64,000 nt of DNA. It comes from Setophaga petechia. Lineage: Eukaryota; Chordata; Aves; Passeriformes; Parulidae. Shown in pieces: positions 37,436 through 49,771 of this stretch. Each line of letters starts with the position of its first letter. Position 1 is the stretch's first letter. A program made the translations under genes and the position numbers. Where the stretch lies: NCBI GenBank assembly GCA_024362935.1, contig JANCRA010000040.1, forward strand, positions 2,604,001 to 2,668,000, written 5' to 3'. The notes under the pieces are model-generated. The model saw only the letters and a program-made list of their open reading frames with translations. It did not search any database and was not told the DNA's origin.

Positions 37436-40400
37436 AACGCTTGGCCTCACACAATGCCATTTCTTTCACTCTAGAAGAAATTATTTCAGAAACCTTCTGA
37501 GTGATTATCATAACTGGCATGGTCATCCCAGACAGCAGAGCAGGGGACAGACAACTGTTAACGGGAAGGTACTCCCAGCTCTTCCCATATTACAGGTTTG
37601 AGATGGAATGTTCACCTTTGTGCAGTGTGGGCTGATGGAGTGAGCTTTCCTCGCTCACTGTGCAGCCAATGTGTACAGGCTTAGGCATCTCTGGGGCTCC
37701 TCTTTGTGCATCTCTGCAGCTGCCCTTCTGTGATGCAAAGCCCACACCCTCCTCAAATAAACAGCTTTTTAAAGAAAGCTGGAACAAAACTACCAGAGAG
37801 AAGCATCAAGGGAAGCAGCAAGTAGCAACAGAGGCTCTAAGAGAGATGAGCCCACTAACCACCACAAGTAGATAAAAGGAGATGCTTTCTTCATACTGTC
37901 AACTGAGTAAATAGCTCCATTGTCACTGGGATATTATTTGTGTAATCCCTTGGAGTGAATACTGTTTCAAATCTGCTTGTTTTCACATGCAACCGCACTT
38001 CCTGCTGCTGCTCTCAGCACTGCAGTGCCCAGGCCTGCCAGCAGCCCCATTTCAAAAGTGGTCAATTCTTCCAAACTGTATTTTTTCCCCAAGAAGGTCA
38101 GGGCAAGCCAGGCAGGAGAAGGTTATTTGTGAGGACACAGGCAGCTTGGCCATGCTCCTGCAGCACCATGAAGCTGAGACAAGCCAGCAGATGCCTGCCC
38201 TTGGCTATGCCCCTGAGGATGTGGTGCAGGGGAGGTCCTGGTCCCCTGGGAGCAGAAAGTCTATCCTGGAAGCTGTCACTTTGTCCATGCCATCCCGTGC
38301 TGCTTGGAACTGCCCTGGAGGATGCAGATGTTCAGAAAAAACCCAGTGCTGCTGAGGAGCTCTGCTCCAGCTTGGGGTATTCCTTGTTTCCCTCTAAAGC
38401 AATGCCACCTCTTCCTGCCTCCCATCCACAGAAAACATGATCCCAACAGTGAGGAATCTGGTCCATTCCTGTATCATGCCTACTCCACACCGTGGGGCAC
38501 AGTGCTGGAGGACACAGAAAGTCCTGAGCTGTGAGTTTCCATCAAAAGCCAAAGTCTTAATTGCAGAGGCACAAATCTGAATGGAAGCCTCTGAGTCCAA
38601 CACCAGCATGCACCTTTTAGCTCAGTCAATCTGATATCAATGAAAGAAACACATATGAGCAAATTTGCACTGATTTGTTGAAGGATCTATTTAATTGTAT
38701 GTTGTCAAGCTGAAGCAGACACCTTGTGCAACTATGATTTAATTTATACTGTCTTACCTGAACCACTGAGGATACAGAAATAGATGGAATGGATAGAAAC
38801 CATTTTCAGAAAGGTGCAAAGTTTAAACATTGTAAATAAATATTTCAAAAGAGAAAGTGGAAAAAAATAAAACAACAACAAACAAACAAATAATTACACA
38901 TTTTCGTATAGATGTGACATGAACAAGTGCTTAGGTGACACATCAGTACTTGACTCATTAGATTTGCAGAGGGATAATAGGATTTGCCCATGTATCTTCA
39001 GGTTGGGGCACAGCAGTAGATGTCACCTGCTGTGAGGACAGGTGGAATTTTCATGTTACATGAAAAGGAATTAAAGAAATAATGGAAAGACTTGGGAGTG
39101 TCTGTCCCCTTCCAGCTCCCACCAGCAGGACACAGCCCTGGCTTCATGTTGGCTTGGGGGCTCTGGCAGCAGCAAGTACTCATCCTCTTGGGGCAGCATC
39201 TGTGCCTTGTGTGCTCTGCCCAGGACAGACATCTCCTCCAGGGCTTGGAAATGAACCAAGGCAATTGCCATGGTGGGTATCTTATGTGGCACTCTTTAAG
39301 ACAAAAGTTCTCCTGGTACTGTCTTTGGGAAAGTGTGTATGCTCTACAATTCTCCACATCAAACTGTGTGGAACAGTAGACATCTTGCTCCCAAAGGAGT
39401 CACCTTTCCTGTCATGTCTGAGTGACCTTGGAATGGGTTCCTAATTGGATCCATGCCTGTGCTCCCCCGAGGCACTCTGACACTCCTCAAACCCATTCAC
39501 TCGCCTTGTGGATCATTCAAACTCTTTGCTACTGACAGTGCTACTCCCAAAAGGTTTCCTTGATGTCTGTTTGGATATAAGTCTTAAATTATTTTATAAA
39601 TAAACATCTGGATGAAATTAAAAATAAATCTTATAAAATCTTCTAAAAATAAATCCTGTTTGCAGGCACAAAACTGCTTATGAAAAAAAATTTTAGTTTT
39701 CTCCCCCACAAAACCAAAGGTGGAAAAAAAGCCTTTCCCCAGCCTCTGTTTTCCATTTAGTGCTCAACTACAAACTCAGAAGTGTCAAGTTCGTCCTCTG
39801 CACAGGCATGTTGAGAAGGCTTCCTGCTATGTGCCACGGCTTGACTGCTCCAAGGAACAAATCCAAGACCTTTTCCCCATCTGATCCTTATTAAGCAACC
39901 TGGGATGCTTTTGTGGGTTGAAGATGGGGTCCTGATCCTCCTCCTCATTTGCAGTGGCAGCAGTCAGCTCCAGGTCTGGCATGAACATCCACCTCCTACC
40001 CTCCAAAGACTATATCTATGCAATCTCACTTGGTGTGAGACTTGTGCTGCTGTCTCCTTCCCCACTTTCTCTCTCAGAGGGGCTCACTCTTGCACTTGGA
40101 GCACAGGGCTGGAACCTCTCTCTTGCTCTGTGGCTCCATCTGCTCCACAGCTGGTTTGGCAGAGGACAAGTGGCATCTGGCATGTGGACTTTTGGAGCAG
40201 AGGAAAGTGGTTGGTAGAGACAAGCTGCATCATGGGTCATTAGGCTTAAAAAAGCCCTGAGAGTGGACCACTCCTTGACCAAGTGCTGTGGCTCCATATG
40301 ACCCAACAGGTGGAATATTTCCCTCAGTTCATGACAGGTCCTAGGACTATCTTCTGCATTGGAAAAGAATTTGTTCAGAGTTCTGTACAGTCTCTGCGGA

Positions 40401-41499
40401 GCTCTTGTCATAATATGCCTGAGACAGAAATCCCTTCTGAAGACATATGGTCTTCATAAGCACCTTGAAATTCATAGAGCTGCCTGGCAAAGAAAAAGGA
40501 AAGTGGAGACTGATGGGAGCATGAATTTCTACTTTTCGGTTGTCTCTGCCTCACCTCTGAATGTGTCAAACTCAAACTTGCAGGGACAACAAGGAAGGAT
40601 GCTTGACTGCTGAAGGCGTTCTGCCTGCGTCCCTGCTCCACACAGTTCCTCTCAAATGCCATGTCCCTTGGGACACCAACAACCAGAAATTCTGCTTCTG
40701 CTTGCATGGTGTCGATATTCTGCACTGCTGCAAACGCAACAGCCCTGTCTAGTTGAGCTTTGCATGTCCATGCACATCTCCCTGATAGTTTTGTTTTCCC
40801 TCCTCTGCTATTTTAATCTGGAAAGAAGGAGATCAAGATTTATCCATTTACCAGCTTTTCTACAGAGCATAAGCATTCCATGGGTTTTCCTCAGGGATCC
40901 ATTATTCCAGAACACTGTGGCTCTTTCAGCCTGTTTCCGCAAATCCTCTTGAAAGAGTGTCTGAGTTAACAGCGTGCCAATATCAAGCTTTCAGGAATAA
41001 GGAGCCAGGCCCCCAAAGTCATGAGATTAGCTTTAAAATAGAGAGTGGTTTGGGTTTTTATAAAAAACAAGCATTAAAATTTGGCATTCATTTTATTTAC
41101 TTTTTGTTTTTAAATCTTTGGCATATGCTCAAGTCACACTTTCAAGCTTTTCTCCTGTAACTGTTAAAAACAGAAGCTGGCACTCTCAGGAGCTGATTCC
41201 CAAGACTCAGGGAGCTGGGATTTATGAAACTGGAATTCATGGATAATCACTATAAAATTGCAAGAGCTGGGACCATTGAGTTAACAGTATGGTAAAAACT
41301 GATTGCCAGGAATATCACGACTCTGGCTTTCATCTGCTTTTAAACCTTTTTGATCTGTGAACTCAGTCTATCTCTGAGTATTACCAAACCTATTAAATAG
41401 ACCTAATTATTTTTCTTTAGAGTCATCTTGTACTTTTGCAAGCTTTATTTCTCTCTCCAAAGCCCAAAGAGTATCTGTCTTCCTCGGCTCTGCACAGTA
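37436..41499. other. Unique non-coding DNA
   Basis: No gene is recognised. A 161-codon plus frame (37955-38440) lies in a G/C-richer patch together with a 122-codon frame in a second register, which argues for composition and not coding. An A/AAC-rich tract covers about 38861-38890. At 39590-39690 an A/T-rich stretch repeats 'aaaaataaatc' twice. The patch 39950-40260 again has overlapping frames on both strands. Nothing here shows a domain, promoter or repeat family I can name. Confidence 0.45.
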
Positions 41500-41715
41500 A
41501 TGTTTTGGGTAGATGTTTGAGCTGGAATAGATCATCTAGTCCATACAGATCATCCAGCTCCAGTCCCCCTGCCATGGCCAGGGACACCTCCCGCTTGACG
41601 ACTTGCTCAGAGCCCCATCCAACTTGGCCTTGGACACTTCCTGGAATGGGACACCCACAACTTCTCTGGGCAACCTGTTCCAACACCTTACTACTCTCAC
41701 AGTAAAGAGTATTCC
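41500..41715 (-). mobile_element. CR1 LINE 3' end, antisense
   Basis: Antisense CR1 3'UTR landmarks occur in order: 'gatcatctagtcca', 'ccccctgccatggccaggg', 'gctcagagccccatccaac', 'cacaacttctctgggcaac' and 'ctctcacagtaaagag'. The opening carries a small local duplication of 'agatcatc.ag' (about 41528 and 41547), absent from the family as I know it. Similarity stops near 41715. The terminal motif at the left edge is degraded. The overlapping frames (41423-41725 and 41436-41705) are repeat-derived. Confidence 0.87.
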
Positions 41716-42342
41716 ACCCAACCATTACAGTCTATCCAGACAGCAACACTCTTCCATTAGGTCTGTACTTGCCCATGTGCTCTGATGCTGTATTTGGGTA
41801 CCTCAGCAGGGGCTTGCCACCAGCAAACAGATTTCCAGGTCGAGAGGTGACTGAGCTGGTGAGCTCAGTAGAGTCTGGAGAGCTGCTCAGCTGACAAGAG
41901 GGAGGCATTTTGCTTACACGTCTTCAGTCTGCACCAAACCTTGCTGTTACACATCCTCAGTGCTGTAAACTGTGTTCCCAGGGTGAGTGACGAACTAAGG
42001 GAGATGTTTGTGGATGAACTGCTCTCAGTGGTGGCTCTCAGTATGGTCATGAGAACAGGAATGCTGTGCTGAGAGCCCCTATTTATAAAGTCTCTTCACT
42101 ACTTCTGTGAACAACGGTCCCCAGTCTGCAGTGTTAACTCTTCTTCTAAATGACTGTTTTTTAATTTTCATGCCTGGTTAAACCTGCGCCAGTACTGCTT
42201 GGGATCCTTTCTTATGTCTAATTATACTCCCTTTGTCACACCTTTATGGTGGCATTTTGGGTGACCTTCATTTTAAGGAAGAACCACTAAAACCAGCTCT
42301 TTTCAGTGATTATGCAATACTTTCTGGCAGTTATTAGAACCC
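41716..42342. other. Unique non-coding DNA between CR1 elements
   Basis: A short interval with no recognised gene or repeat. A 61-codon minus frame (41865-42050) is Ser/Thr-rich and looks like chance. The right end runs into a T-rich tract. Confidence 0.45.
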
Positions 42343-42388
42343 TTTTTTTTTTGTTTGTTTTTTTTGGGTTTTTTTGGGTTTTTTTTTG
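42343..42388 (+). repeat. T-rich low-complexity tract
   Basis: A run of Ts broken by GTTTG and two GGG interruptions ('tttttgggtttttttggg' type). On the minus strand it reads as an A/CCC tract, which creates a Lys-rich peptide artefact in the frame at 42303-42497. It may be an internal expansion of poly-T; no retroposed source is recognisable. Confidence 0.85.
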
Positions 42389-42727
42389 CCAGAATCTTTG
42401 TGTGAGAAACCTTACAAATCACCCTGCTGCTTGGGATTAGAGGTGACAGGCACACACAAAGAGGCACTTTTATGGTGCTGACACCTACACTCAGCAAAAG
42501 TTTTTCCCATTGCTATGGGGTCCAACTGTGATTTGCTGAAACTGAGGTACTACCACTGCAATGGTTCCTAACAAGTTCTGCAGCAGCAGTGTAGGTTTTC
42601 TGCCTCACCAATGCTAATCCCTTCCTCTGCTACCAGGAGCAGCCACGGCCTATAACCCCTTCCAGAGGCTGGACTAACCCTGCCCTGAAAGCAGTTGTGT
42701 TTTTGAACTCAGTCCTTCTCCTGGATG

Positions 42728-43870
42728 GCTGTTCCAAAACTTCATGCCTCTGAGGAGAAACCTCATTTCCAGCTCTGCAGTTAGTTTTTTCCCATTTGTT
42801 CTTATGCCAGTATTCTCTTTTAAATTCAGTGGATCTTTCTGGCCCTGTCCCACATTTACCTCAGACGAATCTATAGTGAGATTTTGTACTGCTAATCAGC
42901 CTGACTAAGGCTGCATTTTTGATCTCATCTCATAAAGCTGGGTCTTCTTCCCAGCAACAGTCTTCTACACCTCCACATATTTTACTTCATTTTCTTGAAC
43001 ATGGCTTGCCAGAAGTCTACACTGTTTCCCAGATAGTAATAATACCTCTCCCCTCCTACTGGAAGTGCCCCAGCAGCAGCATCCGAGCCTTATTTCTCTT
43101 GTTCAAGCCCTTACTACATTTATCACCTATTCCAGTTGATTAGTACACCCATGTTTTTCCCTCAGTACAGGATTTTCAGCTGATTCAGAGAAAATTTGTA
43201 GAAGTCTGCAAAGGTCCTTCCTTGCTCTGAGCATAGGAGCTCTGATTCTCTATAATCACATTTCTACCTCTCCTGGTCCTGTTCTCATGGTGGTTTTAGT
43301 CTTTCTAAATGACACTCATCTCCTCCTATTGATCAACACTGCTCTTTGACATTGTGACATCAGGTTATTTCACCGATGCTTTCCTTCATTTTTGTTGAGA
43401 TTGTTGATGAAATATTCAGTAAAAGCAGTTCAAAGGATCTTCTGTGATGAACCCTTGTAATGACCTTCCTCCCTGCAGATATTGTGTCTTACAGGACTGC
43501 TCTCTGTCATCTATTCTTTGATCAGCTCTCTCCCCACTTTACCATTCTTTGCTTAATCCTTGTTTTTCTCAGTCCAAATAATGAATTCTCCTATGGCGTC
43601 ACACCAGACAGTAGACTTACTGCAGATCCCTGTGTAGAAAACAGTTGCATCAGAGAAAGAGATCAAGTTCATCTGGCATGACTTTAACAAATCTGAATGC
43701 TTTAAAATTCCTTTTCCTTCTATGTCCTTTAAAAAAATCATTATTTTCATGCAGTTTATTTTTCTGTCTGATACACTATTGCTGTGAAGCAAGAAGATTG
43801 CAGTTGCCTTTATTACTTTGCTTTTCCCTCTTGAGAGTAGGCACTAATTTGCTCTTACTCTCAGCTTGAC
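42728..43870 (-). mobile_element. Ancient CR1 LINE with RT C-terminal region and 3'UTR
   Basis: On the minus strand this is a long, old CR1 of the type seen across turtles, crocodilians and birds. At the low-coordinate side, 3'UTR words are collinear with the family as I recall it: 'ctgttccaaaacttc', 'cccatttgttcttatg', 'tcttgaacatgg', 'tactggaagtgccc', 'gttgatgaaatattcagta'. From about 43420 to 43870 the minus strand matches reverse-transcriptase coding sequence. The best surviving peptide is in the frame at 43553-43792, with FLKDIEGKG and SCQMNLISF, corresponding to the segment just upstream of RT motif A. The motif A aspartate itself is no longer recognisable. The many indels and stops show a dead copy, much older than the short CR1 ends nearby. 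Whether it continues past 43870 is unclear. Confidence 0.75.
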
Positions 43871-45675
43871 TAATTTGAGTCTCCTTTGCTCTGCCCGTGC
43901 AGTTTCGTGCTGGCTCTTCTATCCTTTAGAAACAGACACCACACCATAGATTTTGAGTACCTAATAGGTTTCAAAACTTTTTTCTAGATCAGGTATGAAC
44001 ATTTCTGTTCTCACGCTCCTGTGTTACCCTTTATTTCTTCCTATATTCAATGACAGCAAATTATTAGTTTCATTACTTAGCTTTAATATTACTTTCACAC
44101 AGGTCCATTCGTTTCAATTGCCTTTTCATTTGAAGAACTTGCCTATGTTTTCAACAAACTCTGGTCTAAACAACAAGGTCTAAATCAACTACTTTTCTTG
44201 TAAATTCCCCTTTTTCCTTTTTAACAATAACATATATTTTTGGTACTCCAGAGAATCGTCTTGTACCTTTCATGTAAAGACATTTCAGGCTTCATTGATG
44301 TTCAAGTCCTTGAGATAATTTAATTTGTTTCCTTTGAAATTAATTTGCCCTTATGAAATTGCAAATTTTATGTTACCTTTTATTTTTTTCTTTTGCATGA
44401 AGTTTAGATAAGGCCTCTTTGGTTTTATTCTATCCAAGAATTCATTTATGGACTAAGATTTTCGTGGCCATTTAGCAAGGAAAAAGCTAAAATACCAGTG
44501 CCTTTGTTTGATTCAATGATTATGTCATTAAAAAACCCCTGCTGGTTCTCACTGCCTGGAATGCCCAGACATCACCATTACTTGTAGCACTAGCTCTTCC
44601 ATCTTTATGTGTGTGCAAAAAGGGAAAAATTCACATTACACAAACAATCCTGGTTGTATTTATCTCTCTACTAAAAAAAATAAAAAATCTTTGTTCATAA
44701 TGTTACTGTTACCAGACAACTGGAAACTGATTCATATTACCAGTGGGAAATATTTTTTTGTGTTCTGGTGAGAATGTGGGTAGATGCCTAGGCCTTTGAT
44801 GGATTTCTCAGCCTCTTGAAATTATTAATGGGCAAAAAACAGTATGACTACTGCAGTCTGTATTGTCAAGATACAGGCTGGAGGAGAGAAAGTCAAGAGA
44901 TCCGTGCTGGGTGGTGAGTGGATGACAAATTAAAAGGACTCTTGTGGGTAGGTTAGACTCATAAGCACCTACAGATGATGTTCCTTAGTGCTTTGATGAG
45001 GTAAACCCACTGCTTCTTCTGCTCTGTAGCATTATAAGTGTGCTGCACTGCTCTGAGCAGACCTGCAGTACTGAGTCATGCTGCACATCAAACTCTCAGT
45101 CATTCAACTCATTCAAGATATGAGGAGTTTCAAGCAGTCTGGGGCACATGGAAGCAGGGCACAGGTTTACATCCACTCACCCTGCTGGGTGTGAGCCTGC
45201 CTTTGCTTGCAGTACATGGACACAGTCCCACTGGAATCATGGAATAGAAAATTACATAATTGGGGAATTAATCCCCCTAACTGAAAAACTCTTTCAAGCA
45301 ACTGCCACAGACCTCCTGGTGCCTGAAGGATCAGTTTACTCCAACTCCCAACTCTACTTCCGATGGGGGTTTGGCAGTTCCATCAACATCATGCCTTGGG
45401 AAATTTCCCCCGTAAGACTTTGCTGACTGAAGCAACAGTGATCTGTGTGTTGTATCACCTTGCCAGCAGAGAACTCCCAAGAGCTGTTTCCCAATATCTG
45501 TGCCTGGCAGAAGCTGCTGGATTCAGTGCTGTGCCTCCTGTCATCTGTCCCCAAGGTCCCACTGCCTCCCTGCTCCTCCCTGAGGCTGCCCAGGAGCTCC
45601 TAGGTGGAGAAATAGACAAGAAGCAAAGAAAGCTGACTAGGACAGAAGAACCTTGGTCTTGTGAGTCCGTGGCAG
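43871..45675. other. A/T-rich non-coding DNA, possible extension of the old CR1
   Basis: No gene is recognised. The interval 43990-44550 is A/T-rich and vaguely reminiscent of old LINE sequence ('ttgatgttcaagtccttgagat' near 44297, 'gcctctttggtt' near 44414), but I cannot place it confidently in an element. The patch 45038-45701 carries overlapping plus frames up to 112 codons without a domain. Confidence 0.35.
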
Positions 45676-45735
45676 GGAGGCTGGAATTAAATTATGTCTA
45701 AGGCCCCTTCCAACCCAAATCATGATATGGTTCTA
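45676..45735 (+). mobile_element. CR1 LINE 3' terminus, sense, very short
   Basis: 'gaggctggaattaaattatg' followed by 'ctaaggccccttccaaccc' and a degraded 'atcatgatatggttctaag' corresponds to the last 60 or so bases of a CR1 in sense orientation. The family ends in reiterated attctatg, here decayed. The 5' boundary is uncertain because the upstream 45590-45675 sequence is not clearly CR1. It is a minimal 5'-truncated insertion. Confidence 0.65.
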
Positions 45736-48700
45736 AGAGAACAGGTTTCCTGTGTGACGACACCTGCATCAGCACAGTGACCACCTGCACATGGGCTTGG
45801 GCATACCATGTCCCCTGTCCTACACAGGGCCTTGCTTCAGCCTCTCTCATTGCTACTGTTCCCCCCAGGGCCTGCTAACATCGTGCTGATCAGTTTTCAA
45901 GCCTGCTCTACCTCCTGGACCTGCTGCTCCCATTTCGTGGGTGTGATGAATTTGTTCATTTCCACTGAAACTCACTTATTGCACAGTGCAGGAGCTGGAC
46001 AGGACAAAGCAGAGCCTTCAGCCACAAACAGTGTCAGATCTTTCACCCAGAAATGGGTTCTTTTGTGACAGTGAAATATACACATATATAAAAAAGAATA
46101 AATGAGTCCTGCTATAATGAGTGTATGAAGCACTAAATCAGCAAAAGGACAATACAGGCTTTTGATTTGCATCAATGGGAAACACAGAAAAAAGTGTATG
46201 GAGTAGGCAGATCATAACTCACACTGGAGTAAATAGCACAGATATTGTTCTGACCTTGTGTGTAGGTTTGCTGCTTCAGTAAAAATTTTATTGCTGCTGA
46301 CCATTTGTTTCAAAGGGGAATATGATGTGTAGAAGGACATTTTTAGAAGGAGTAGAGGATAAATTTATAAAATGGTCTTCTGCAGTCTTAATGTTCAGGC
46401 AGCATTCTATTTAAATACCTGGAATAAAATGATTGCTAGCTCCACTCTGCAGCAGATTTGATTTTTTTCTTGGTGGTTTGCTCACAGGCATGGATCCTTT
46501 TGTGTTGGGGGCTGTATGGAAAATGAGTGTGTGCTCATCCTCAGGGGAGAGTGCATGTGCCAAGACCCAGTGGAGGGCAGAGGCATGCAGGCAAGAACAG
46601 AAAAAATGACTGTTCTGCTCAGGTCAATAGCAGTGGCCATGGCATGGCATCCTCAAAACCTTCTACATAAAGGTCAGAGAAAACCATCTTCCTCTTTGAT
46701 ATTCTCTTCAACATTAAATGTTTTGAGACACAGTGACCTTGTGACAACCCTGGGCATGAAAAAGAGATTTGTGATAGCATAAAAATTATACCATACTTAA
46801 CTCAGTGCACTCAGGTCCTGGGATTCATTGATTTGTCATTGAAGATCAATAACCACCCAGCCTGGTGTCCACCCTGCTTTGGGAAAGAGGGGTGTCACAA
46901 AGGGCCTCAGCTCCAGCAGGGAGTGATCAACCCTTTCACAAATAGACCCCATTTAAGAGAAAAAAAACCCCAATTTTTAAGTAGGCACTTTCTGTGAAAG
47001 CTTCTGTTGCACTGAAAACCTGAATTTTTTAAGGAAAAAAATATTCGGTTAAAAGAATAGGTGGCATCTTATAATAAGCCCTTAGTCTACAGAGTACTTC
47101 CTGGCCAAGCCAGTTAAACTGACTTGGTCCATCAGTGAAAAACTCTGCTTTTTCTTCCTGAAATTGGAAAGAATGATCATATGCAGTCACTTGGAAATTA
47201 GTCCTTTCCCAGCCAGTTGTACTGCCTTTCTGATGCAGATACACTTAAGGATGGATATGTGGTTTGAGCAGGTACATGTAACAGCAGACAGGCCATTCAT
47301 AAAGAAACAGACTCTTCCCCACAGCCCTGCTGAGGGGTTTCTGACCAATCCAGCAGCATAAAGTGCCCAAGCACCATAAACTTGCTGGTTCCCCCCATAT
47401 TCATCCCATTGCTTAGAGAAGCACTCAAGAGGAGCAGCTGCATGAGGCTGCAGCAGGCAGGAGAAGGTGACATGAGATGGCAGGGCCAGTTGGGTGGCTT
47501 AGGCAAGAAGATAAATCCCCTGAAAGTTTTTGGGCTGCAGTGATCTGTAGATGGGTTGTTTGCTCATTATTTCTATTGTTAGTTCTTTTTGCAGCATGGA
47601 AAGCAGTATCTCAAGAAGTCTGAAGCACTAGAGTTGAGAGGGCATGGGGAACAAGGGAGTGGAATTCAGAGGGACGCAGCAGGGTGTTAAAAACTAGGAT
47701 GCAAGGAGCAGGATGAGGAAATAACAGCCATTGAGTGCGAAGTGACAACAAAATGACCCCAGTGAAGCTCAGGAAGTCTCTGGGCCCACACAGTGCCTGC
47801 CTTTTAGCTGAACCCCTTGCTCCTGGTGCCGCCTAGCACAGCAATGTAAGCTCCTTAGGTGTAAGCTCTTTGGTGGAACGAGGACTGGCACCACGGTGTT
47901 CTGTGTCCCCCGGCACCACGGTGGGACAGGGTGCCAGCAGCATGGCTGCACCAGGCCCCCATGCCCACACAGGCAGCTTCAGAGCCTGTTTTGCAGAAGC
48001 ACTGCTTTGCTGGTGTTCCTGTGTTGTGCTCCACGAGAACGGGAAGGCAGCTGTAGCGTGGGAGGTGCTGCCCTACAGGAGAAGCCGTGCCTTGTGCCAC
48101 AGAGCCCCCTGCTCGAAGCCCAGCACCGAGCCTCCATTGTCCCCAGCCATCTCTGCACCATTGGCTGCTTCAAACAAGCAGAGTCAAACTCCTTCATGCA
48201 GATGTGAGGATTAAACTTGGTGAATCCCACCAAGGCAAGCAGCAACCTTGGTGTGTCTCAAACATCAGCACAGCAACAAAAAGCATATTATGGAAGCCTG
48301 ATCTTACTTTAAATTCTTTTTTTCCCATGGATATTTCCCCATCACCTCCAGTTGAACTTGCCCCTCATTCCCAAGCTGGGAGATCTGGCTAATCAGTGCT
48401 GTTTGCAAAGCTTTCTGAGCCCTCAACAAACGCCGTTTCTTTGTTGCATTTGTCGGCGTGGCAAAGCAATTATTGCCGAGATCTGAGATGTGATTACGAG
48501 TTTGTGGAGGAGGGGGGGGTGGTGGAAAGTCGAGGACATAATGGTATAATGAAATCCATTGTCACAAATAAATCTGTAGGAGGATTTAGATGTTTTTCCC
48601 TTTTTTCTGACCCACTTGGTCCTCACGTGTCTGGCTGTGCCAAGAGTGCTCTTGATGCTGCAGGAAGGTAACACAAGGGCAGTGAACAGATCCCTCTCCA

Positions 48701-49689
48701 GGTTTAGTGAATGGGATGAATCTTACCTATTTGCAGGGGAAGAAATAAAAATAAAAATGTATTGTCTTTTGTGCCTGTGTGCAGGAAATGCTTTCAGTGG
48801 TAAACTCAAACCCTGCCTGCCATCCTCCCATGGACTGACCTAGCCATCCTTACACTAGCTGTGGGACAATTTTTATGGAGCAGTTCCTAACTTCAGAGAA
48901 AAATTGAGGTGTGAGAGGAGAAAAGTAGTTGGCCCTTCATCCTCACACAGAGCCAAGGCAATCCAGAGTGCCCTGAGCTTGCAGTGCTGGTGTGCTGGGT
49001 CCGTCATACCCCACTCCAACTGCAGCAGCAGGCACCTTCCTAGTACAGTACCAGATTTCCTCCTCCTTAAAATGGACTCCTTTCTGTGCTGAACCTTATC
49101 ACTTCTGCCCTCAGTATTTCCAGATTGCTTTAATTTTAGGTACTTCTCCTATTCTGTCCTTACTTCCCCAGTGTGTCACATTTCTTACTTCATGTTTACT
49201 TGCTTAGTAATTTTAGCCTGGTTTCCTGAGGAAATGATGCACCATTCAAATGAAACAATGGTGTTGTTTGTGGCTCCCTATATGTCCTATTCATCCTCCA
49301 ACATTGAAAAAAACCACCCCAGAATGCTGATCTACCATAAATGAATCTGATGGAGGAGAAAATATTTCCAAGCTATTGCAGCAGACCGGGTCCTGGTGCT
49401 GCCAGAGGAGGGTGTGGTACCCTTCCCTGTATCTCTCTGCTTCCCTGTCAAAGTGCTGCTTGGCTGCTGATGCTGCTGCAGGAGAAAGCAGCAACAAAAC
49501 CTTGTTCCTGGGTCTGAATCAACCCTTTTCTCCAGCCAGCATCATGAAATCTATGGTAAGGACCTTAGGTGCTTCCCAGCTTCTTGGGGGCACGTGGGCT
49601 GGGGTTGTGTCACCTCAGCGTCCCCATCCCACTGGCCAGTCAGAAACCAAACAATTTGTGTGCTTGTAGACAGCCCAACAGCCCACAGG
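45736..49689. other. Unique non-coding DNA with CpG-bearing and CNE-like blocks
   Basis: No gene is recognised. The interval 47870-48130 has noticeably more CpG than the surroundings and a repeated 12-mer GGCACCACGGTG (47887-47898 and 47912-47923). Overlapping frames on both strands there show no domain. About 48390-48680 is a strong CNE-like block containing CAACAAA (48424-48430) facing TTTGTTG (48440-48446), followed by a G-rich run. The frame at 49376-49669 crosses a CTG-rich stretch and is not recognised. A/T-rich stretches at 46070-46480 hold nothing identifiable. Confidence 0.4.
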
Positions 49690-49771
49690 GGGAAGGCAAA
49701 GCAAGGTAAGGCAAGGCAGGACAGTGCTAGACAAGGCAAGGCAGGACAGTGCAAGGCGGGGCAAGGCAAGT
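49690..49771 (+). repeat. GGCAA-rich minisatellite, 25-bp period
   Basis: A purine-rich array of ggcaa/ggtaa words. The 17-mer GCAAGGCAGGACAGTGC occurs at 49711-49727 and again at 49736-49752, giving a 25-bp higher-order period over a 5-bp substructure. The minus-strand Leu/Pro/Cys-rich peptides across it are artefacts. It is polymorphism-prone in principle. Confidence 0.88.

Noticed and set aside
37955..38440. 161-codon plus-strand frame
   Set aside because: A second register is open for 122 codons over the same bases, and no protein similarity is recognised.
43990..44560. Possible 5' continuation of the ancient CR1
   Set aside because: Only scattered words look familiar; I could not establish collinearity, so it is left outside the element.
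45234..45275. 'aatcatggaatag' considered as an antisense CR1 start
   Set aside because: Downstream sequence does not follow CR1; similarity limited to a dozen bases.
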